Shown piece by piece: positions 1 to 6,783 of a stretch of DNA of 7,570 nucleotides. Origin of the DNA: an uncultured Mycoplasmataceae bacterium. Lineage in GTDB: Bacteria; Bacillota_I; Bacilli_A; Mycoplasmatales; Mycoplasmoidaceae. Where the stretch lies: NCBI GenBank assembly GCA_949289925.1, contig CASEPW010000077.1:1-7570 (forward strand), written 5' to 3'. Each line of letters starts with the position of its first letter. Position 1 is the stretch's first letter. The position numbers and the translations under genes were made by a program. A model generated the notes under the pieces. That model made no database searches. It was not told the origin of the DNA and was given only the letters and a program-made list of their open reading frames with translations.

Positions 1-33
1 CTTGGATTGCATTTTGATAAAACTGCAAGGTAA
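1..33 (+). CDS. Possible 3' end of an upstream gene (partial)
   Basis: Frame 1 reads LGLHFDKTAR and ends in TAA at 31-33, about 20 bases before a strong intrinsic terminator, where the end of a forward gene would be expected. Ten residues are too few to identify a family. The alternative frames end at 20 or 64; frame 1 is preferred only because of its position relative to the hairpin. A reverse-strand gene cannot be excluded. Confidence 0.35.
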   Translation, partial: LGLHFDKTAR

Positions 34-54
34 TTATAAAAAATATATATTTTT

Positions 55-94
55 TAAGGTGTAAAGTAAAAATACTTTACACTTTATTTTTTTT
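55..94 (+). terminator. Intrinsic terminator (14-bp hairpin plus T8)
   Basis: An inverted repeat pairs 55-68 with 73-86 around an AAAA loop. The stem is perfect except for one G-T pair (58/83), and a run of eight T follows at 87-94. This is a textbook Rho-independent terminator for whatever lies upstream of rpsP. An A/T-rich stretch on its left side may let it also work in reverse. Its right arm contains the -35 box of the next promoter. Confidence 0.85.
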
Positions 95-104
95 ATTATA
101 TAAT
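76..104 (+). promoter_or_regulatory. Sigma-70-type promoter of the rpsP cluster
   Basis: TTTACA at 76-81 (5 of 6 matches to TTGACA) and a perfect TATAAT at 99-104 are separated by 17 bases, the ideal spacing. Transcription should start near 110-112, giving an rpsP leader of about 35 bases. The -35 box lies inside the right arm of the preceding terminator and the T-run lies in the spacer. No other convincing promoter was seen before mnmG, so this one may drive all six genes down to 4887. Confidence 0.75.
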
Positions 105-132
105 GATTTGGTATTTAATACATTTATAGTAA

Positions 133-138
133 AAGGAG
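133..138 (+). promoter_or_regulatory. Shine-Dalgarno site that fixes the rpsP TTG start
   Basis: AAGGAG lies 7 bases before the TTG at 146. It decides the start, because no ATG is available and the family N-terminus (M-V/A-K-hydrophobic-R-L-x-R-x-G) begins exactly there. The same nine bases, AAAGGAGAA, recur before rplS. Confidence 0.8.
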
Positions 139-145
139 AAAAGTT

Positions 146-490
146 TTGGTAAAGTTAAGATTAACAAGATTAGGTAGACATAAAACTGCCTTTTATAGAA
201 TTGTAGCAACAGATTCTAGAACAAAAGTAAATGGTGGATACATTGAATTATTAGGTCAATTAGATCCATACAATGATAAGATAGTTTTAAAAGAAGAAGC
301 TATTTTAAAACAATTAGCAAATGGAGCTCAACCTTCTGATAGAGTTAAACAAATTCTTAAAGATAATGGTATTTGAGCAAAACATTTAGCTACAAAAAAA
401 ACAAAAGCTAAAAAAACAGAAAAAACAAAATCATCTGCAAGCAAAAAATCTACAACTAAATCACCAGCTAAAAAAACAACTAAAAAATAA
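146..490 (+). CDS. rpsP: 30S ribosomal protein S16 with lysine-rich C-terminal tail
   Basis: S16 is a small-subunit protein that binds 16S rRNA and helps 30S assembly. The N-terminal 75 or so residues are a clear match: VKLRLTRLGRHKTAFYRIV, then ATDSRTKVNGGYIE, a GQLDPY turn and a GAQPSDRVKQIL helix. The start is TTG with a good Shine-Dalgarno site. Codon 77 (374-376) is TGA and must be read as Trp for the frame to continue to TAA at 488-490. The protein is then 114 residues, against about 90 in Bacillus subtilis. The extra part (about residues 83-114) consists almost only of Lys, Thr, Ala and Ser with one Pro, and includes SPAKK; it looks disordered and histone-H1-like. First gene after the promoter; the trmD start follows 5 bases after the stop. 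Confidence 0.95.
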
Positions 491-495
491 TAAAT

Positions 496-1182
496 ATGAA
501 AATCACTGTATTGACCCTGTTTAAAGATGTTTTTAATGAATACTTAAATTCATCTATTATAAAAAAAGCAATTTCCAAAGGTATTATTGAAATTGAAATA
601 GTTGATTTTAGAGAGTATTCTAAATTAAAAAATAAACAGGTTGATGATTATCAATATGGTGGGGGAGCTGGAATGGTATTAATGTTGGACCCAATAGTTG
701 AAACTCTAAGACAAAAAGAACTATTAAATACAAGAAAAATTATTCTTTCACCTAGAGGAAAAACATTAAATCAAGAAATGCTTAATGATTTAAAAATGAA
801 TGATCATATTACATTGATATGTGGTCATTATGAAGGGTTTGATGAAAGAATCACTAATTACATCGATGAAGAAATATCAATTGGTGATTATATATTAACT
901 GGAGGAGAATTACCAGCATTAGTAATAATTGATTCAATTACAAGATTATTAGATAATGCCATAAATAAAGAGTCTTTGGATTGTGAATCATTTAATAACA
1001 ATTTATTAGATTACCCAGTTTACACAAAACCATTTGATTATGAAGGTTATAAAGTTCCAGAAGTGTTACTTTCTGGTAATCACAATGAAATTAAAAAATT
1101 TCGTCAAACTAAGCAAGAAGAAATTACAAAAAATTACAGACCAGATTTGTATAAAAAATATATAGAAAGTAAAGGAGAATAG
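496..1182 (+). CDS. trmD: tRNA (guanine-37-N1)-methyltransferase TrmD
   Basis: TrmD transfers methyl from S-adenosylmethionine to N1 of G37 in tRNAs with G36, preventing +1 frameshifts; the family is a SPOUT (knotted) homodimer. Signatures are YGGGAGM (54-60), LSPRGKTL (84-91), CGHYEGFDERI (109-119), EISIGDYILTGGELPA (126-141) and VPEVLLSGNH (187-196). The conserved Arg equivalent to E. coli R154 is R150. The position of the catalytic Asp (E. coli D169) appears to be Glu164, and the usual Leu/Ile-Pro-Gly loop before it is replaced by LLDNAINKES. Length is 228 residues against 243-255 in B. subtilis and E. coli, short at the C-terminus. There is no Shine-Dalgarno site before the ATG, so coupling to rpsP is likely. 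The last codons (SKGE) encode the rplS ribosome-binding site. Confidence 0.96.
   Translation: MKITVLTLFKDVFNEYLNSSIIKKAISKGIIEIEIVDFREYSKLKNKQVDDYQYGGGAGMVLMLDPIVETLRQKELLNTRKIILSPRGKTLNQEMLNDLKMNDHITLICGHYEGFDERITNYIDEEISIGDYILTGGELPALVIIDSITRLLDNAINKESLDCESFNNNLLDYPVYTKPFDYEGYKVPEVLLSGNHNEIKKFRQTKQEEITKNYRPDLYKKYIESKGE
1171..1177 (+). promoter_or_regulatory. rplS Shine-Dalgarno site inside the trmD 3' end
   Basis: AAAGGAG lies 6 bases before the rplS ATG at 1184, within the final Lys-Gly-Glu codons of trmD. It continues as AAAGGAGAA, identical to the rpsP site. Ribosomes finishing trmD would uncover or occupy it, so the two genes are probably translationally linked. Confidence 0.8.
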
Positions 1183-1183
1183 T

Positions 1184-1543
1184 ATGAAAATTAATAAAGG
1201 TCAAATTATTAACGAGATTGAAGCTACACAACTTAGAAAAGATATCCCTGCTTTTAATTCAGGTGATACTATTGAAGTTTGAACAAAAATTATTGAAAAC
1301 AATAAAACAAGAATTCAAAAGTTTGAAGGTATTGTTATGAGAAGAAAAGGTAAAGGCCTTTCTGAAAGTTTTATAGTTAGAAAAGAATCTAATGGTGTAT
1401 GAGTTGAAGAGTCATTTTTAATTAATTCACCTTTAATTGATAAAATTGTTTTAAAAAGAAAAGGTAAAGTTAGAAGAGCTTATATTTCTTATATGAGAAA
1501 ACGTTCAGGTAAATCAGCAAGAATTCAAGAACAAAAAAAATAA
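1184..1543 (+). CDS. rplS: 50S ribosomal protein L19
   Basis: L19 sits at the 30S-50S interface and contributes to an intersubunit bridge. The 119-residue product (about 115 in E. coli) shows the family layout: an N-terminal helix ending in [16 protein letters not shown], then [28 protein letters not shown], a NSPLIDKI turn, and [24 protein letters not shown] at the C-terminus. Two Trp codons are TGA: W33 at 1280-1282 and W73 at 1400-1402. W73 lies in NGVWVEESF, where most homologues have Gly before VE. The ATG starts one base after the trmD stop and has a strong Shine-Dalgarno site. The order rpsP-trmD-rplS is as in other Firmicutes and Mollicutes. Confidence 0.96.
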
Positions 1544-1557
1544 TTTATTAATATATT

Positions 1558-2910
1558 GTGAATAACGAAAATATTACTAACCAATCATCTACAATTAATC
1601 ATGAAAATTCTAAAGACCTTGCTTCTTTAAATGAAGAATTAAAGTATTTGAATAAACAACTTAAAAAAACCAAAAATAGATTAGAAAAAAAACAAATTAT
1701 TGATCAAATAAATGTATTAAAAAAACAAATTAATTCTTGCATCAAAAACAAATCTGCTGCAAAGAAATCTATTTATAAAAAAAAGAGTAAATCCATTCAA
1801 ATTGTTTCTTTTCAAATGGAAAAAAAAGAATTCAAATCTTCATTAATAAAATTAATGAAACCTTATTCTACAACAAAGAAAAGAATAATTTTTCCTTTGA
1901 TTATTTTATTAGGTTTAATTTCAGCAATTGCTACATTATTTTTTGTTCAAAACACAGGGTTATTTAGTATGGGTATTACAGGTGTTTTGCAAGGAATAGC
2001 AAAGATTGTTAGAGCAAGTATTTTTGATAATCCAAAATTAGCATTAATTATTTATAACTTATTGTTTTGATTACTTTATTTTATATTGAATATTCCATTA
2101 TTTATATTTGCATATTATAAAATTTCTAAAAAGTTTTCAATGTTAACATTAGTGTATGTTTGTGCAACACAAATTTTTGGTTTATCACTATCATTTATTC
2201 CTGGAATAAATAATATATTTATTTTTGGAAATACAACTGATAACACTATAAATAGTTCAGTTAATATAATTGAATGAGCAAATGCTAATTTAGTAATTCC
2301 ATTATTTTTTTATGCTTCATCACAAGGTGTAATTCTAGGTTTTGCTTATTCTGTTTTATATATGATCGGTTCATCAACTGGAGGAACTGATATTGTAACA
2401 TTTTATTATGCAAAAGTTAAGAACATATCAATTTCAAAATTATTAGTACTTTTTAATTCTATTTGTATTATTCTTTCTTCTATTTTAGGAACAATAGTAC
2501 CATTATTTATTAAGGGTACATATCATGAATATTTCCCAAATAATGCTTCAAAAATTTTACAATCAATATTTTCTCCAAACCTTATGTTTTCTATAATTAT
2601 TGCTATCATTATTTCAACCTTAGTAGGGATTTTATTTCCAAAAAATAGAGTTATTCAAATTAATATTTATTCTCAAAAAGTAGATGAACTTCAAAAAAAA
2701 TTAATATCACTAGGTTATCAACATTTTTTAACTATAAATAATACAATTGGTGGATATTCATGAACAGCAGAACAAAATATTGAAACAATATGTTTATATT
2801 TTCAATTACCTGAAATTGTTTCAACAATTAGAAGTGTTGACTCTGAAGCATTAATAATTACTCAAAAATTATCAGATATTGATGGTAAAATAATGGTGGT
2901 ATCAAGATAA
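1558..2910 (+). CDS. YitT-family membrane protein with charged N-terminal extension
   Basis: The reading frame gives 450 residues with three TGA-encoded Trp (W171, W240, W402). Residues 1-108 are hydrophilic and Lys/Asn-rich; about 23-62 look like a coiled coil (LNEELKYLNKQLKKTKNRLE). A membrane region follows, with segments near 110-131, 165-187, 195-216, 245-270, 286-308 and 332-353. GSSTGGTD (271-278) and the LNIPLF motif (177-182) are typical of YitT (DUF161) proteins. Residues about 357-450 match the cytoplasmic DUF2179 tail, including NTIGGYS and VDSEALI. Family members are usually about 280-290 residues, so the extension explains most of the excess. Function of the family is unknown. 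The GTG start is forced by an in-frame TAA at 1549-1551 and the absence of ATG before residue 87; no Shine-Dalgarno site. It starts 14 bases after rplS. Confidence 0.85.
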
Positions 2911-3164
2911 TGATTTATGTAGTATATCGGATAAATGAAATAGATTGCGATGTTTGTCTAAATTTTTTATTAGAAAAGTTAGAAAAACACAATATTTATG
3001 CAGAAATTTTTTGTGATAAATGCCATACATTAACTATTAAATTAAATAATGAACAAGAAATTAAAAGAGTTTCAAAAATCATTACAGATTCAGGTTATGA
3101 AAATAAATTTGAATATATAGGCACAAAAAATCATCAGCATAGTGGTGAAAACAGTGATTATTAA
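2910..3164 (+). CDS. Small HMA-like (heavy-metal-associated fold) protein
   Basis: This 84-residue protein is not firmly recognised, but its layout fits the beta-alpha-beta-beta-alpha-beta fold of copper-chaperone (CopZ/HMA) domains. A strand (IYVVYRINEI) leads to a C-x-x-C pair at C13/C16 at the start of helix 1, the place of the GMxCxxC metal loop (here I-D-C-D-V-C). Two strands surround a second C-x-x-C pair (C35/C38), helix 2 ends in SGYE as in HMA domains, and a last strand follows. The tail is polar and contains HQH (75-77). The usual Gly-Met before the first Cys is absent. No signal peptide or membrane segment is seen, so it should be cytosolic. Its ATG overlaps the stop of the YitT-like gene by one base (TAATG), implying coupled translation. 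Metal binding is inference; the four cysteines could instead be redox-active or structural. Confidence 0.6.
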   Translation: MIYVVYRINEIDCDVCLNFLLEKLEKHNIYAEIFCDKCHTLTIKLNNEQEIKRVSKIITDSGYENKFEYIGTKNHQHSGENSDY

Positions 3165-4887
3165 TTTTGATCTGTCATTTTGAACTTCATTAATTGTTAA
3201 TTTCTTAATTTCCTCATGTATTTTTATTGCATGTTATTCTTTTTTTTATATACAAAATAGAAACAAAAAATTTATTAATTTTATTAAGAAAAGAAAATGA
3301 TTTTATTATGTATGATTAATATTCATTTCCATTACTTTATCGTCCACTGTATTCTTATCAAATTTGGAATTATTAAGATTTAATAATATTTTTCTAGCCT
3401 CTAATATTTTTATTTTTTCAATAATTTTTACACCAATTATCGGTTGAATTTCATTATTATTAATTCTAATAGTTTATATAGGTTTTTATTTTTTAGGAGT
3501 AATTAAATTATTTACATTATTAAACACCGTTTTATTAATTGGTTTATTTTTAATCTTTATTTTTCTTTCATGAATTTTAAGATATAAAAATAACTTTTTA
3601 ATTTTAATTTACACATTATTAATAACTTTATTAATGAATTTAAACATATTATTTTTAGATGGTAATATTGATAAAAATGTATTATCATTAGTTTTTTCAA
3701 ATATTTCAATTTTTGTTTATATTTTATTTATTTATTCAATTGCTAAGCCATTTACACGTTTCATTGTTAATGCCAGAAATATAAATGATCGTATTTATAT
3801 GAAAAACAATTTTATTCTTAATAAATACTTTAATAATTTTTTTAAAAATTTTAGAGATAAAACAAACATACAATATGGGATTTTATTTGTAATGCAATTT
3901 AGTTTCTTTGATGAAATTGCTAATAAATATGGTGCATCCATTGCTAATAAAATTAAAATTAAAATACTTAATCAAACAAGGGAACTTTTTTCAAAAAATG
4001 AGGCTTTTTATTTTATTACAAAAAGTAATGAATATGCTTTTTTAATTAAAACTAATAATATAACAAATCTAAGTTTTTCATTTAAAGGAAATAAAATGTA
4101 TAACCGTGATGATAAAGATCCATTGAAGGAATATGAAAATCTTTTTAAATTATTACCTACAAAATTAATTGTAAATAATGACTACTATAATATAAATTTA
4201 AAGATTAATACTGCTATTTATGGAGTTCAAAGTAATGATATTAATGAATTAATTGAAGGGTGTAGTAAAATTCACTATTCATTAGATGATACTAATTTAT
4301 TGTTTTTATATGATGAAAATAGAAATATAAATGAAAAAGAAAGAAAGAATAAAAACAATATTTTAACAAAATTAAATTTATTTAAACCAGATGAAATTTC
4401 AATTAGTTTTAATGAACTAAAAATAAATAATAAGAACTATATATCATATCACCCAATCATTATTAATAAATTATTTTTTAATTGATCTGATATTTTAAAT
4501 ATTTATGATGCTAATAATATTAATGATGCAATAGTAAGTCATATTTCCGCAAAAGCTTTAAAAAATATTGAGCAAAAAGATGCACTTGTATTAATTTATT
4601 ATCACACATATTCATTATCTAACAAAAACTTTAGCTTAGATTTATTATTGCAACAAATAAAAGATTATAATATCAATAATTTTGCAATAAATATCGTAGG
4701 TCATAATAATCTTGAGAATGATTATTTAATTTCCAATATCAAAAAAATGTTAAAAAACAAAATTAAAGTATTTGTATCAAATAATGATAATTCTATGTTG
4801 AGTAATTTTTTTAAAGTTAAAACTATAAAATATAATGAAAAATTTGATTTAAATAACAATTTAATACCAAGATATGAAATATATTAG
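3154..4887 (+). CDS. Membrane protein with degenerate GGDEF- and EAL-like domains
   Basis: With six TGA codons read as Trp (W10, W49, W54, W98, W140, W444) this is one 577-residue frame. Residues about 10-198 form six or seven membrane segments. Residues about 239-386 follow the GGDEF fold: ILFVMQFSFFDEIANKYG (243-260) matches the D-I-D-x-F-K-x-I-N-D-x-Y-G block, and KSNEYAF (290-296) takes the place of GGDEFA. The metal Asp is Gln248, the substrate Asn is Ala256, and the GGDEF loop is KSNEY. Residues about 415-562 resemble a shortened EAL domain (YISYHPII at 429-436, then alternating strands and helices to TIKYNE), without the EAL, E-x-x-E or DDFG acidic residues. A cyclic-di-GMP enzyme activity is therefore unlikely; a sensor or scaffold role is inference. 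Start GTG 3154 overlaps the previous gene by 11 bases; GTG 3142 and 3145 are alternatives. No canonical Shine-Dalgarno site. Confidence 0.65.
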
Positions 4888-4916
4888 TTAAAAGATTAGT
4901 TTTAATCATATATAAT
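4888..4916 (+). promoter_or_regulatory. Probable mnmG promoter giving a nearly leaderless mRNA
   Basis: A perfect TATAAT at 4911-4916 lies 10 bases before the mnmG ATG. With a 17-base spacer the -35 would be TTAAAA (4888-4893), 4 of 6 matches. Transcription should start about 4922-4924, leaving a leader of only 3-5 bases with no room for a Shine-Dalgarno site. A short inverted repeat (GATTA-gttt-TAATC, 4894-4907) fills the spacer. Random occurrence of TATAAT is plausible at this base composition. Confidence 0.5.
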
Positions 4917-4926
4917 CATTCTAATT

Positions 4927-6765
4927 ATGAAATATGATGTTTTAGTTATTGGTGCAGGTCATGCTGGCTTAGAAGCGGCATTTGGATGTGCAAAACAAAA
5001 TTTAAAAACAGGCCTTATTACATTAGATGAAAAATCTGTGGCTTTAACTCCTTGTAATCCATCAATTGGTGGTCCAGCAAAAGGTATTGTTACACGTGAG
5101 ATAGATATATTAGGCGGTATGCAAGGGCTTGCTGCTGATAACACACAATTACAAATGAAAATGTTAAATACTTCTAAGGGTCCAGGTGTTTGATCTTTAA
5201 GAGCTCAAATAGATAAAGTAGAATACCATAATTGATTTATGGAACAAATTAAAAAAAATTCTAAAATAGATTTAATCATTGATGAAGCACTTTCATTAGA
5301 AGTTGAAAATAACACAATAATTGGTATAAATTGTAAAAAAAATAAATTGATTCTTGCAGACTATGTAATAATCACAACAGGAACGTATTTAAAATCATTA
5401 ACATATAAAGGAAAAAATCCAATTGATGAAGGCCCCGATGGATTAAAAAATAGTAATTATCTTAGCGATTCATTAAAAAACTTTGGTTTATCATTATTAA
5501 GATTAAAAACTGGTACCCCACCAAGAATTTTAAAAAATTCAATAGATTATTCTAATATGAAAATAGAACCTGGTACAAATGAAAAATTATGTTTTAATCA
5601 TTTTAATCCAATTTACTTACCATTTGATAAACAATTACCATGTTATATTGTGTATACAACACAAGAAACTCATAAAATTATTAATGAAAATTTAAAAAAA
5701 TCTGCAATGTATAGTGGAGTTATAAAATCAATAGGACCTAGATATTGTCCATCGATTGAAGATAAAATTGTTAAATTTTCAGACAAACCTAGACATCAAA
5801 TCTTTGTAGAACCAGAATCGAGACATTTAGATACAATTTATCTTGGTGGTTTTTCAACATCAATGCCTATAGATGTGCAAGAAAAAATGATAAAATCATT
5901 ACCTGGATTAGAAAATTGTGTTATTGTAAAATATGCATATGCTATAGAATATGACGCTATTGATCCAACACAATTATATAAAACATTAGAAACAAAAAAA
6001 ATTAAGAATCTATTTTTTGCAGGCCAAATTAACGGAACAAGTGGTTATGAAGAAGCTGCAGCACAAGGATTAATTGCAGCAATTAATGTAGGTTGTAAAG
6101 CTTATAATAGAGAACCATTAATATTAAAAAGAAGTGAATCATATATTGGAGTAATGATAGATGATATTACAACTAAAGGTGTTACAGAACCATATCGTTT
6201 ATTAACATCAAGAGCAGAACATCGTTTATATTTAAGAAATGATAATGCAGATGAAAGATTAATGAAAATAAGTTATGACAATGGAATGATTGATCAAAAT
6301 CAATATATTAATTTTTGTGAAAAAATGGAAATCATTGATTCGATTATTTGTGAATTGAAAAATAAAACAATAGGTATGTTTCCAAATTTAAGAAAAGAAA
6401 CAAAAAAAACAAATTTAACTTTATATGACTATTTAAAACGCCCTGAAAAATCTTTGAAAGATATAGTTAATTTATTAACAATTAAACAACATGTTACTGA
6501 TGAAATAATAAATAAAATTGATATTAAAATAAAATTTGATGGTTATATAAAAAAACAAGAAGAAGAAATTAGTAAAATTTCTAAATTATATGAATATAAA
6601 TTATCACATATTTTGGATTATAGAATAATACCAAATCTTTCATTAGAAGCTATTGATAAATTAAATAAAATTAAGCCATATGATTTAGACCAAGCTTCAA
6701 GAATTAGTGGGATAAATAGTAGTGATATTATAAATATAAAATATTATCTAGATAAGAATAATTAA
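4927..6765 (+). CDS. mnmG: tRNA uridine-34 5-carboxymethylaminomethyl modification enzyme MnmG
   Basis: MnmG (GidA) is an FAD protein that, with the GTPase MnmE, adds the (carboxymethyl)aminomethyl group to U34 of tRNAs reading codons that end in A or G. The 612-residue product (usually 620-630) starts with the dinucleotide-binding motif [12 protein letters not shown] (7-18). It then has [12 protein letters not shown] (42-53, C43), LNTSKGPGV followed by W89 and SLRAQIDK, and RYCPSIEDK with the second conserved Cys at C274. [10 protein letters not shown] (372-381) and [18 protein letters not shown] (420-437) complete the family pattern, with a helical C-terminus that in the family contacts MnmE and tRNA. 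Trp codons 5191-5193 and 5233-5235 are both TGA. No Shine-Dalgarno site; a -10 box lies just upstream. The stop overlaps that of the reverse-strand ispD. Confidence 0.96.
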
Positions 6766-6783
6766 TTCTTAATATTATTTTTT
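6753..6783. terminator. Weak possible bidirectional terminator at the mnmG/ispD junction
   Basis: TAAGAAT (6753-6759) pairs perfectly with ATTCTTA (6765-6771) around a 5-base loop, and a run of six T (6778-6783) follows on the forward strand. The stem is only 7 bp with a single G-C pair, so stability is low. The convergent stop codons lie in its loop. No better terminator is visible between these two genes. Confidence 0.3.

Noticed and set aside
1..64. Forward frame 2 ending at 62-64 as the upstream gene tail
   Set aside because: It would run into the left arm of the terminator, which is less likely than the frame ending at 33; not decisive.
3154..4887. Series of short fragments suggesting a pseudogene
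   Set aside because: The frame stays the same throughout and the only interruptions are TGA codons, which read as Trp here; there is no in-frame TAA or TAG.
3634..4887. GdpP/YybT-type cyclic-di-AMP phosphodiesterase
   Set aside because: GdpP also has a degenerate GGDEF domain, but it carries two membrane segments, a PAS-like domain and a DHH/DHHA1 phosphodiesterase with DHH motif; none of these is seen.
4894..4907. Short hairpin between the GGDEF/EAL-like gene and mnmG as a terminator
   Set aside because: The stem is 5 bp of mostly A-T pairs and is not followed by a T-run; it lies inside the promoter spacer.
4959..5144. Reverse-strand open frame of 61 codons
   Set aside because: It lies wholly inside the 5' part of mnmG, where the forward product shows strong family motifs; it has no ribosome-binding site and no recognisable protein.
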